Shown here: piece after piece, positions 1 through 7,902 of the stretch | How positions within the stretch are numbered: the first letter of the stretch is position 1 | Layout: each line of letters starts with the position of its first letter | Source of the DNA: Microseira wollei NIES-4236 | GTDB taxonomy: Bacteria; Cyanobacteriota; Cyanobacteriia; Cyanobacteriales; Aerosakkonemataceae | Assembly (NCBI RefSeq): GCF_020521235.1 | Contig: NZ_BLAY01000012.1 | Location: 18,647-82,646 of the forward strand | Length of the DNA: 64,000 nucleotides | Reading direction: 5' to 3' | Position numbers and translations under genes: made by a program | The notes under the pieces: model-generated | Told to the model about the DNA's origin: nothing | The model's input: the letters and a program-made list of their open reading frames with translations, nothing else | The model's database searches: none

Positions 1-903
1 TTTCGCTTTGCCAACGCCATCTTTGAACCCTTGTGGAATCGCCAATTTGTCGATCACGTCCAGATTACCGTTGCAGAAACCGTAGGATTGGAAGACCGGG
101 CAGGCTATTACGAAACATCCGGGGCGCTGCGGGATATGATGCAGAACCACCTGATGCAACTGTTTTGTCTGACGGCAATGGAAGCGCCCAACTCCCTCGA
201 TGCCGACAGCATCCGCAATGAAAAAACGAAAGTGCTTCAAGCAACCCGCTTGGCAGATACCCGCAATCTAGAGCTTTCAGCGGTACGGGGTCAATACGCC
301 GCAGGGTGGATGAAAGGAAAGCGCGTGCCTGGGTATCGAGAAGAACCAGGGGTGAATCCTAATACCATCACACCCACGTACGTAGCGATGAAGCTGATGG
401 TGGATAACTGGCGGTGGCACGGGGTGCCGTTTTACATGCGAACCGGCAAGCGGCTGCCGAAAAAAGTATCGGAAATTGCGATCCAATTCCGCGAAGTGCC
501 GCATATGATTTTCCAATCCGCCGCCCAACAGGCAAGTTCCAACATCCTGACGCTGCGGATTCAGCCGAATGAAGGAATTTCCATGCGGTTTGATGTCAAA
601 ATGCCCGGTTTACAACTCCGCACCAGGCCGGTGGATATGGATTTCCAATATGGTTCGGCGTTTGGCAAGTCGTCGGGTGATGCTTACGATCGCTTGTTAC
701 TAGATTGCATGTTGGGCGACCAAACGTTGTTTACCAGGGCAGATGAAGTGGAAGAAGCTTGGCGGGTAGTCACGCCAGCACTGATGGCTTGGGAAGCGCC
801 CACCGATCCGGCCTCGGTTCCCCAATACGAAGCAGGAACTTGGGAACCAGCAGAAGCAGAACTGCTAATCAACCGCGACGGGCGTCGTTGGCGTAGACCC
901 TGA
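1..903 (+). CDS. zwf: Glucose-6-phosphate 1-dehydrogenase, C-terminal part (5' end outside window)
   Basis: The frame is open from base 1, so the start lies upstream of the window. About 300 residues of the C-terminal dimerisation domain are present, including the conserved stretches [25 protein letters not shown] and a terminus ending GRRWRRP. Zwf oxidises glucose-6-phosphate to 6-phosphogluconolactone with NADP, the first step of the oxidative pentose phosphate pathway, used by cyanobacteria to make NADPH in the dark. The next gene on the same strand is opcA, the known cyanobacterial partner. Recognition is secure; the N-terminal Rossmann part cannot be assessed. Confidence 0.97.
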   Translation, partial: FRFANAIFEPLWNRQFVDHVQITVAETVGLEDRAGYYETSGALRDMMQNHLMQLFCLTAMEAPNSLDADSIRNEKTKVLQATRLADTRNLELSAVRGQYAAGWMKGKRVPGYREEPGVNPNTITPTYVAMKLMVDNWRWHGVPFYMRTGKRLPKKVSEIAIQFREVPHMIFQSAAQQASSNILTLRIQPNEGISMRFDVKMPGLQLRTRPVDMDFQYGSAFGKSSGDAYDRLLLDCMLGDQTLFTRADEVEEAWRVVTPALMAWEAPTDPASVPQYEAGTWEPAEAELLINRDGRRWRRP

Positions 904-1188
904 CGAAAGAAGACTCGGGGACGCGGGGACAAGGGGATGGGGGGAAGGTTTCTACACAAATCGCCGCTCTCCCTTGTCTCCCACTCTCCGCGTCCTCTTG
1001 AGTGGATTCAGGTTAGCTCGTCAGAATACAGAATACTTCGGAGGTAACGAGTTAACCTTTCTAGAATCCAGTTAGCTAAAAAGTAGCTGTCAATTGCAGA
1101 TTTCAGATGGCAGATATCAGATTGAATAAATCTCAAATCGGCAATCTGAAATCTCAAATCTCAAATCCTTTCATCCAAACTCCTAACT
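904..1188 (+). other. zwf-opcA spacer with short repeat tract
   Basis: There is no gene here. Bases about 1090-1168 hold degenerate direct repeats of the kind CAGATTTCAGAT / AATCTCAAAT, similar in style to the tract at 45047-45090 upstream of the VKOR gene. No clear terminator is seen, consistent with zwf and opcA being co-transcribed. Confidence 0.5.
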
Positions 1189-2562
1189 ATGGTTACACAA
1201 TCTGCTCCGATTGTTTCCCTCCAGGCACCGAAAGATGTCTCTATCAGCGATATAGAAACTGAACTCGGTAAAATCTGGCAAAGTTACGGTGTATCGAGCG
1301 AAAACGGGTTGCCGATGGCGTCTAGGGCGGCAACGTTTACTTTGGTGGTTTACGAACCAGAGGCAACTCAACAACTGCTAGCGATTCTGGGTTTCTATAA
1401 GGGTCCGGTGGATGGAATTTCTGGGCCGCGCACCAACGCAGCGATCGCGGCAGCGCAGAAAGCGTATAACCTGCCAGTCACGGGTAAGTCGAGTCCGGAA
1501 TTGGTGGAGAGACTGCGAGTCGAATACGCCCAAAAACGCAATGGGGCAGGGAATTCCGATGGGAACGGCAGCAGCGTTCCTCAGTACGATCCGGATGCGG
1601 CGGGTGCGGGTTTTGCCGATGCGATCGCGCAAACTAACCCGTGTCGCGTCATTGCTCTTTGTCCCATCGTCGGCGAAGATGAAGGCGTGACGGCTCAAGT
1701 CTCCGCCTACTGTCCGATTCAAAAACAAAGTCGCAGTACCCTGATCTGCTGCGAATACATTACCCTCAAAGGCACGGAAGAAGCTTTAGAACGCATTGCC
1801 GGGATGATTCCCGCTCTCACTATTTCCGACTTGCCCAAATTCCTCTGGTGGAAAACAACGCCGGATCCAGAAAACGAGTTATTCAAGCGACTGTCTGCCA
1901 TTAGCAGTTCTGTGATTTTCGATTCTTCCGGGTTCCTCACTCCCGAAACCGACTTGTTGCAAGTGTACGGCTTGACCGAATCGGGGATGGCGATCGCAGA
2001 CCTCAATTGGCGTCGTCTCGCCTCCTGGCAAGAACTCACCGCCGAAACCTTCGATCCGCCAGAACGTCGCGCCCACATCATGGAAATCGACCGCATCACC
2101 CTCGACTACGAAAAAGGCAATCCCGCCCAAGCACTGATGTACTTGGGTTGGATCGCCAGTCGGTTGCAGTGGACTCCGGTTTCCTACGTACACGAAGGTG
2201 GCGAATACGACATCAAGCGCGTCAAGTTAGTGGGTGGGGATGGACGCGAAATTGAAGCCGAGTTAGCCGCGATTCCCGTGGTCGATACAGGCGAAATATC
2301 GGGAGATTTAATCAACCTGCGCCTTTATTCCAGCAATACAGCAGCAAACTGTTGCACCGTCTTGTGTTCTGAAACAGGCGGCTGTATGCGGATGGAAGCA
2401 GGTGGTGTGGCACAAACCTGCGAAACTCGCCAAGTTACGGCATTATTCGACCAAAAAGCCGAATTCTTGCTTTCTCAACAGCTACAGCGCATGGGACGCG
2501 AGGTACTTTACGAAGAAAGTATGGCTGTGGCAACGCAAGTTTTAAAATTGGCTAATGGCTAA
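1189..2562 (+). CDS. opcA: Glucose-6-phosphate dehydrogenase assembly protein OpcA
   Basis: A 457-residue protein directly downstream of zwf, the conserved cyanobacterial arrangement. In cyanobacteria OpcA is an allosteric activator and assembly factor of Zwf and a target of redox control. Residues about 60-110 form a peptidoglycan-binding-like helical repeat (LGFYKGPVDG, then RTNAAIAAAQ), typical of the cyanobacterial form; the rest matches the OpcA core (FLWWKTTPD, CCTVLCSETGG). Several cysteines lie near the C-terminus (CCTVLC, CMRMEAGG), which could be thiols for thioredoxin control; that is inference. The start is the ATG that opens the conserved N-terminus. Confidence 0.93.
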   Translation: MVTQSAPIVSLQAPKDVSISDIETELGKIWQSYGVSSENGLPMASRAATFTLVVYEPEATQQLLAILGFYKGPVDGISGPRTNAAIAAAQKAYNLPVTGKSSPELVERLRVEYAQKRNGAGNSDGNGSSVPQYDPDAAGAGFADAIAQTNPCRVIALCPIVGEDEGVTAQVSAYCPIQKQSRSTLICCEYITLKGTEEALERIAGMIPALTISDLPKFLWWKTTPDPENELFKRLSAISSSVIFDSSGFLTPETDLLQVYGLTESGMAIADLNWRRLASWQELTAETFDPPERRAHIMEIDRITLDYEKGNPAQALMYLGWIASRLQWTPVSYVHEGGEYDIKRVKLVGGDGREIEAELAAIPVVDTGEISGDLINLRLYSSNTAANCCTVLCSETGGCMRMEAGGVAQTCETRQVTALFDQKAEFLLSQQLQRMGREVLYEESMAVATQVLKLANG

Positions 2563-2636
2563 TGGCTAATGGCTAATTGGTAATGGGTAATGAAAATTAC
2601 AATTAGCAATTAGCCATTAGCAATGAGCAATTACCA
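2556..2636 (+). repeat. STRR heptamer repeat tract between opcA and cobB
   Basis: Tandem TAATGGC / TAATGGG heptamers followed by inverted AATTAGC / CCATTAG copies, which could fold into a long hairpin. The tract runs up to the cobB ATG, leaving no room for an ordinary Shine-Dalgarno sequence. Similar tracts recur at about 17673, 19425, 23585, 24890, 37672, 39200, 60563 and 62014. They fit the short tandemly repeated repetitive (STRR) sequences known from filamentous cyanobacteria. Confidence 0.85.
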
Positions 2637-4028
2637 ATGACTATCGCGATCGCAGGCACAAGCAGCGGGGTGGGCAAAACAACGGTAACGCTCGCCCTGC
2701 TGGCGTGTTTGAAGTATCGGGGTATACAGGTTCAATCGTTTAAGGTTGGCCCAGATTATATTGACCCGATGTTTCACCAGTACGTCACGGGTCGCCCTTG
2801 TCGCAATTTAGACCCGGTACTCACTTCGGAAGCTTACGTACAGCAATGTTTTATCCGTCACAGTCAAGGGGTGAAATTCGCTTTAGTAGAAGGCGTGATG
2901 GGGTTATTTGACGGAGTAGGTAATAACCCATTACCAATTACCAATTACCAATTACCCATTCCCTTTGCCAGTACTGCTCATATTGCCCGGTTGTTGGATT
3001 TGCCGGTATTGTTAGTCATAGATTGCAGTCGGTTATCGGGTTCGGTGGCTGCGATCGCCCACGGCTACCGCTCGTTTGACCCTAAAATTAAGTTAGCTGG
3101 GGTGGTGTTGAATCGAGTGGGAAGCGATCGCCACCTACAATTGCTCAAAGATGCCCTAGAACCCCTACAAATCCCCATCTTGGGCGTATTGCGAAGACAG
3201 GATAATATTAGCATCCCCGACCGACATCTAGGGTTAGTCCCCACAGGAGAACTATCCCAACTCGATGGTATTATCGACCAACTTGCCCACCTGGGAGAAA
3301 GTTGTTTTGATTGGGAACAACTATTACCATTGCTGAAAAGTAATACTGTCGGGGCAGGTTTTGGTAATAGTTTATCGCAGGGAGAGGCAACGTTAATCAA
3401 CGCGCCCTGCCGAATTGGTGTGGCACGCGATCGCGCGTTCAATTTCTACTACGCTGATAATCTAGACTTGCTACAACAATTGGGTGCAGAATTAGTATTT
3501 TGGAGTCCGCTTACAGAGGAATTACCAGAAGGCATCCAAGGATTATATTTCGGCGGTGGTTTTCCCGAAGTATTCGCCGAACAACTAGCAGAAAATAAAC
3601 TCGCTCGCGAATCAGTTCGCCATGCTATCTTGACAGGAATGCCAACTTATGCTGAGTGCGGCGGATTGATGTATTTATGCGAAAAAATTATCGATTTTGA
3701 TAATAAATCTGGGTCGATGGTGGGAATATTACCGACAACAGCGGTAATGGGTGGGCGTTTAACATTAGGATATCGAGAAGCGACGGTTTTGCAAGATAGT
3801 CCGATATTAGGTGCGGGTGCGACAGTTTGGGGACATGAGTTTCATCGTTCTCATCTATCTGAAAAGCCAACAAAACCCTTATTTCAGGTAAGAGGATATC
3901 ACAGTCCGGTGACAGAAGAAGGATGGCGACTGCATCAGGTTCATGCGTCTTATGTCCATCTTCACTTTGGTGCGCGTCCGGAGATTCCCAAAAGGTTTCT
4001 ACAGAATTGTTTGAGTATTTCTTTATAA
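2637..4028 (+). CDS. cobB: Cobyrinic acid a,c-diamide synthase
   Basis: A 463-residue CobB/CbiA protein. It amidates the a and c carboxylates of cobyrinic acid using glutamine and ATP in (pseudo)cobalamin synthesis. The N-terminal dethiobiotin-synthetase-like domain starts with a P-loop (GTSSGVGKTT, residues 7-16). The C-terminal class I glutaminase domain has GGGFPE and the nucleophile Cys near residue 341 in AECGGLMY, so both active sites look intact. Oddly, residues about 96-109 (NPLPITNYQLPI) have no place in the family and are encoded by STRR heptamers inserted in frame at 2921-2962. No B12 riboswitch is visible upstream. The 3' end overlaps the convergent GNAT gene by 6 bp. Confidence 0.95.
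   Translation: MTIAIAGTSSGVGKTTVTLALLACLKYRGIQVQSFKVGPDYIDPMFHQYVTGRPCRNLDPVLTSEAYVQQCFIRHSQGVKFALVEGVMGLFDGVGNNPLPITNYQLPIPFASTAHIARLLDLPVLLVIDCSRLSGSVAAIAHGYRSFDPKIKLAGVVLNRVGSDRHLQLLKDALEPLQIPILGVLRRQDNISIPDRHLGLVPTGELSQLDGIIDQLAHLGESCFDWEQLLPLLKSNTVGAGFGNSLSQGEATLINAPCRIGVARDRAFNFYYADNLDLLQQLGAELVFWSPLTEELPEGIQGLYFGGGFPEVFAEQLAENKLARESVRHAILTGMPTYAECGGLMYLCEKIIDFDNKSGSMVGILPTTAVMGGRLTLGYREATVLQDSPILGAGATVWGHEFHRSHLSEKPTKPLFQVRGYHSPVTEEGWRLHQVHASYVHLHFGARPEIPKRFLQNCLSISL
2921..2962 (+). repeat. STRR heptamers inserted in frame in cobB
   Basis: Four or so ATTACCA/ATTACCC heptamers lie inside the coding region, translating as an NPLPITNYQLPI-like peptide between the FDGVG and STAHIARLLD blocks. 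The reading frame is kept. The same heptamers form the intergenic tract just upstream of this gene. Confidence 0.85.
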
Positions 4029-4529
4029 CTTAAGTTCGCGGTATATAATTTTGAATTCAGTTCCTCGCAGCTTTTCTTCACCTGTAATCCGGAAACCCCG
4101 TTTTTCGTAGAGGATCTGTGCAGTGGCTTGGCTTGGATTGGTTGATGTGTATAATCGCAAAAATTGCTTACCTGCCCCTCGTGCTTTTTCAATAGCAAAA
4201 TCAACTAATTTACTGCCAATTCCTTGACCGCGACAAGCTGGTTCTACACAAGTCCAGCCTAACCAATAAGCTTCACGTTCATCTTTCCGAGTCGAATATA
4301 ATCCTGTGGTTCCTATGACTTTCTTGCAATCATTATCGATGGCAATCCAGTAATTTGCTTCTCCAATTACTGCTAGATAAAACAAGATTATATATAACCA
4401 GCTATTTTTTGCCAGACTGCCACGAAATCCGATACTGGCTCTTTCAAAAAGTCTTTGGTGTGGAAAAACCTTATTGACCAGATTAATGGCTTCATCAAGG
4501 GTTTGATGGGATAGAGGTTCAATATGCAT
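4023..4529 (-). CDS. GNAT-family N-acetyltransferase
   Basis: A 168-residue protein with a Gcn5-related acetyltransferase fold. Acetyl-CoA-binding motif A is visible as CRGQGIGSKLVDFAIEKA (about residues 95-112), preceded by the strand with LGWTCVEP and followed by a C-terminal LYEKRGFRITGEE segment typical of the fold. It transfers an acetyl group from acetyl-CoA to an amine; the substrate cannot be inferred. It is convergent with cobB and overlaps its stop by 6 bp. The ATG lies about 120 bp from the end of the next minus-strand gene. Confidence 0.85.
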   Translation of the reverse strand: MHIEPLSHQTLDEAINLVNKVFPHQRLFERASIGFRGSLAKNSWLYIILFYLAVIGEANYWIAIDNDCKKVIGTTGLYSTRKDEREAYWLGWTCVEPACRGQGIGSKLVDFAIEKARGAGKQFLRLYTSTNPSQATAQILYEKRGFRITGEEKLRGTEFKIIYRELKL

Positions 4530-4649
4530 AGTTTGTCGATCGTTGCGGGTGTATCAAGTGCAAATGCCTGCGGTAGGGTAAGGGTGAAGCGATCGCATCA
4601 GCAAATCGCTGCCAACTCATCCCGATAAATTTCAGTATAAACTTGTTCT

Positions 4650-7067
4650 TTAGCTGGTAAGCTGCTGTGCAAACCAGCGCCGGATTAATTCTACTTGGAA
4701 ACGGTAACCATCACCAACTTCCTCAATCAATTCCCGTTGCCGAAGTAAATCGAGTGCGTTGTATTCATCGGGAAACTGTTGCAATATAGTTTTTCGACTG
4801 ACTATTGCCCCTTCGCCTTGGGCTGATAAAAAGCGCAGAATGGCTAGTCCTGCTGCATCTATTTGATTGTTTTGAATATCGGCAAAGAACAAACTGCCAA
4901 CACTTAAAGCTTTTGGTATTGCTGCTTCCACATCTGCTAAAGTTGCGAGTCGGCGGATAGATGGATCTTGCTCGTTTTTTAGGGTGATAATTTCACGACA
5001 GAGGAGTTGTATGAGGAAAGGGTGACAGCGGGTGAGTTGCAAGACTCGCTCAACCGCTTTGGGTTCGTAGCGCAGGGTAAAATCTTGGACGGGTTGCTCA
5101 ATTAGCTTACACGCTTCCGCTTCTTTCAAATAGCTGATATGAAGAACTTGGACATTGATTAAATAGCTAGCCCAACGCTGAAATTCTTCGATTGTATGGC
5201 TACCAGCTAGCAGCACTTTGAAGCGGGGACGATGTTGAATCAGGTGACGCAACATTCCCAGAACATCTTGCTCATCAAAGCGTCCTTTTGTGAAGGCTTT
5301 ATCTAGCGCCTCGAATTCATCCAAGGCAAGCAGGGCAATATTTTGTTGTAGCGCTTCCTCTACTTTATCCAGCCATTCATCAAAGCGGGTGAAAGGGTCA
5401 TCTTGCAGAGTTTCGCGGTTAAGAGATGGGAGAGTTAACCCACTTTGGCGCTTGGCTGAAGCTGCCATACTTCTGGCGATATTGTAGAGAAAACCAGCAT
5501 AATCTCTTGCTGATGAAACTGGCCCTTGTAAGTCTACAAACATGGGAATGATAGTGCTGGGTAACAAGCGTCCCAGGTTGTTGAGCAAAGATGTTTTGCC
5601 CATGCGTCGCTGACCGTAGAGTAACAAAGGTGGGCGGCGGCGGTCGAAGATAAATTGTTCCATGCGTTTACCGATGTCGGTGCGTCCGGTGAAGATTTCC
5701 TGCTGTTCGGTGAGAGGGTTGCCGACAATGTAGGGGTTGTCAACTTCTTGGCGGAGTTCGACTGTTTCTGCTAGTTGTCGTACATGGTCTCTAACAACCT
5801 CATACCAATTGTTAGCAATGGGAAGAAAGCGCACAGCATATTGATCGCTACCACTGCTGCGGGTCAACTCTCGAATTAAACCGTTTAATTTCTCTGCCAC
5901 AGTAAGAAGGTCTAAACGCCGGTAGTAAGCACTTCTTTTGTTCAGGGCGGCATCTACGTCTTCGCTGATCCGACTAAAGCTACTCAGGAGAGAACTAACT
6001 GGGCTGTTTAGTTCGCCAACTGCTAGACTGCGGTGAGCGTTACTGATGGCTTTTACGTCTGTACAGCGTTCTAATTCCCTGGCATCTAGTTCTATTTGTA
6101 CCGCTCGTGCTGCCCAACGCTGACGACTGGTACTCAGGTAGTTAAGAGCGGCTTTTCCTTCATCTGGGTTACGCTCCATAATTAGGAGAACGTGCTTGTC
6201 TAAACCATACAAACGAAGGCGCTGTGACTCATTCCAAAAAGCAGAATGCCGATGCAAGAGACTGGGTTTACTGGTGGTGCGTAGTTGCTCTAGTCGATAA
6301 AGCAGAAAATTTCCTAAGCTGAGGAAAGGATAAAGCATTACAGGCAGCCATAAGTTTATAGTTATTCCCAAGATTATTCCCAAGATCCATAAGCCGATCA
6401 TCTCCGGCGCTACGCCCGATAGCAAGCCGAATGCTGCGCCCAACGCCGCGCCCAAAACCACGCCCGACAGCATACCCAACACCACGGTGTGTAGCAGGTT
6501 TGACAGGGAGTGTGATTTCACAAACCGCATCACAGCCCACACCATGCCCCACAGCACGCCCCACAGCACGCCCAACCCCAAGCCCAACTCCAAGCCCGAC
6601 CCCCAGCCCGACGCCAAGCCCGACGTCATGTCTGGCCTCACGCCCGACGCCACCCCCCACACCACACCCAATGTCAGTCCAGATGCCACGGCCCATACCA
6701 CGCCCGACACCGAGTTAAACATCAGTCCCACCAAGCTCAACGCCACAGTCCACACCACACCCGACATCACGCCCAAGACCACGCCCGACACCACGCCCAA
6801 TAAAATCTCTTGTACTGGCTTACGTAATAACCCAAGCACTAAGGCAACAACTATTGAATTAGTTAGAACAGGCAAGACCAATAATGCTTGTATTAGTAGC
6901 TTCCAAAAAGCTGGGTCCCGCGAAGGGTCAATGCGGCTGAGGTGGTTTCGCCCAGCCGAGGGACGAAAGAATACCCACAACAGCAGTTGCAGACTACCGA
7001 TAATTAGGTTGGGGTGCTGTTCGGGTGCATCGGTGTAGGCGTTGCGCGGCACATTTGGCGAGGTCAT
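4650..7067 (-). CDS. Membrane-anchored STAND/AAA-type ATPase with Gly/Val-repeat transmembrane domain
   Basis: An 805-residue protein. Residues about 55-280 are hydrophobic and built from degenerate five-residue steps (GVVSG, GVVLG, GVMSG, GVVWG), predicted to give many transmembrane helices. A helical linker follows, then an ATPase domain with P-loop GQRRMGKTSLL (near residue 485) and Walker B LLALDEFEAL (near 583), as in the archaeal-type ATPase_2/AAA_16 group. The C-terminal 100 residues look like a winged helix (ILRFLSAQGEGAIVSR). Such ATPases act as switches in signalling or defence; the partner is unknown. The repeat also shows in DNA as a CACGCCCGACACC-like tract at 6430-6800. The 42-bp repeat and palindrome array lie upstream, followed by a second ATPase gene on the same strand. 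Confidence 0.8.
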   Translation of the reverse strand: MTSPNVPRNAYTDAPEQHPNLIIGSLQLLLWVFFRPSAGRNHLSRIDPSRDPAFWKLLIQALLVLPVLTNSIVVALVLGLLRKPVQEILLGVVSGVVLGVMSGVVWTVALSLVGLMFNSVSGVVWAVASGLTLGVVWGVASGVRPDMTSGLASGWGSGLELGLGLGVLWGVLWGMVWAVMRFVKSHSLSNLLHTVVLGMLSGVVLGAALGAAFGLLSGVAPEMIGLWILGIILGITINLWLPVMLYPFLSLGNFLLYRLEQLRTTSKPSLLHRHSAFWNESQRLRLYGLDKHVLLIMERNPDEGKAALNYLSTSRQRWAARAVQIELDARELERCTDVKAISNAHRSLAVGELNSPVSSLLSSFSRISEDVDAALNKRSAYYRRLDLLTVAEKLNGLIRELTRSSGSDQYAVRFLPIANNWYEVVRDHVRQLAETVELRQEVDNPYIVGNPLTEQQEIFTGRTDIGKRMEQFIFDRRRPPLLLYGQRRMGKTSLLNNLGRLLPSTIIPMFVDLQGPVSSARDYAGFLYNIARSMAASAKRQSGLTLPSLNRETLQDDPFTRFDEWLDKVEEALQQNIALLALDEFEALDKAFTKGRFDEQDVLGMLRHLIQHRPRFKVLLAGSHTIEEFQRWASYLINVQVLHISYLKEAEACKLIEQPVQDFTLRYEPKAVERVLQLTRCHPFLIQLLCREIITLKNEQDPSIRRLATLADVEAAIPKALSVGSLFFADIQNNQIDAAGLAILRFLSAQGEGAIVSRKTILQQFPDEYNALDLLRQRELIEEVGDGYRFQVELIRRWFAQQLTS
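6430..6800 (-). repeat. Degenerate 15-bp-step coding repeats in the membrane domain
   Basis: On the plus strand this reads as runs of CCCGACNCCACGCCC-like units, out of phase with each other but mostly in multiples of 15 bp. On the coding strand they give the GVxxG pentads of the ATPase membrane domain. Expansion and contraction in steps of five residues would keep the frame. Confidence 0.75.
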
Positions 7068-7181
7068 TTCGGACGGGGTTTTTTGTCTTCTGGGCAGGGT
7101 GTGAGCAAAAATGCTGAGAATCTATTCTTCTCTATTCTGAATTGTCTTACCGAGTGGTGGATATTGCACTTCTCTAACGAG

Positions 7182-7475
7182 TATGGGAGATTCGCGAGTG
7201 AGGTTGAGAATCTCGTCGTCGAGTCTTGGAGACTCGCGAGAGAGTATCAGAACTTCATCTTCAAGTATGGGAGACTCGCGAGAGAGGTTCGGAATCTCGT
7301 TGTTGAGTTTTGGAGACTCGCTCGCGAAGTGCGGAATCTCGTTGTTGAGTATGGGAAACTTGCGAGCGAGTTTTAGAATTTCGTCGTTGAGTCTTAGAGA
7401 CTCGCGAGCGAGGTTTGGAATCTCGTCGTCGAGTATTAAAGACTCGTCAATGATTTTTATAATGTCGGCGTTGAG
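7182..7475. repeat. Seven tandem copies of a 42-bp repeat
   Basis: Exact unit boundaries: 7182, 7224, 7266, 7308, 7350, 7392, 7434, each 42 bp. Units share a core like GAGACTCGCGAG and end in CTCGTYGTYGAG. Both strands are largely open: the plus strand gives a 14-residue unit like REVRNLVVE (stopped by TAG in unit 5), and the minus strand gives a 14-residue unit like LNNEIPNLSRESPI, open through all seven copies. The minus frame has no ATG, GTG or TTG between its upstream stop (7494-7496) and the array. Whether it is translated is undecided. The last unit is the most diverged. Confidence 0.85.
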
Positions 7476-7902
7476 TTCAAGCCCGCCTGCGATTCAAATC
7501 GCAGGCTAATAGCTGAAGTCCACTTAAGTGGACTGAAGAATTATTGATCAACCTCTTTAGTCGGTTTGAACCGACTTTCGCTATTAGCCCGGAAATTGAT
7601 TTCCGGGCGGGTTTTCGGTTCGGTGCAAGCTCTCAGTCTACCTACGGGGAATTTGTCTGCTTTCATCTTTCATCTGGGATTGATTTGAAAATCTCTGCGT
7701 TTGAATTCCAGCCCGCCTGCGATTCAAATCGCAGGCTAATAGCGCAAGTCCACTTAAGTGGACTGAAGAATTATTTATCAAGATTGTAGAGACGTTACAT
7801 GTAACGTCTCTACAATCGGGAAATTGATTTCCGGGCAAGCTCTCGGTTCGGTGCAACCTCTCAGTCTGCCTACGGGGAATTTGTCTGCTTTCCTATTCAT
7901 CT
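7476..7902. repeat. Two-copy module of nested palindromes
   Basis: Perfect or near-perfect palindromes sit at 7485-7506, 7518-7533, 7559-7576, 7588-7607, 7715-7736, 7748-7763 and 7783-7816. The first two recur at an offset of exactly 230 bp. The flank with GGTGCAA, CTCTCAGTCT and CTACGGGGAATTTGTCTGC is also present twice (about 7600-7660 and 7829-7890). Between the copies, the AGTCGG...CCGACT palindrome is replaced by a different 34-bp palindrome (7783-7816). No gene is seen in this stretch. Confidence 0.85.

Noticed and set aside
2560..2636. B12 riboswitch upstream of cobB
   Set aside because: The space is filled by STRR heptamers and lacks any B12-box-like sequence.
6431..7038. Pro/Thr-rich plus-strand frames opposite the membrane ATPase
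   Set aside because: They are antisense shadows of the GVxxG repeat; the minus-strand gene has clear ATPase motifs and a normal start.
7182..7475. 42-bp repeat as a CRISPR array
   Set aside because: Units are contiguous and similar over their full length; there are no unique spacers and no cas genes.
7014..7509. Plus-strand coding frames over the 42-bp repeat
   Set aside because: One starts at a GTG inside the opposite gene and stops within the repeat, the other has low-complexity Ser-rich sequence; neither has a ribosome-binding site or family match.
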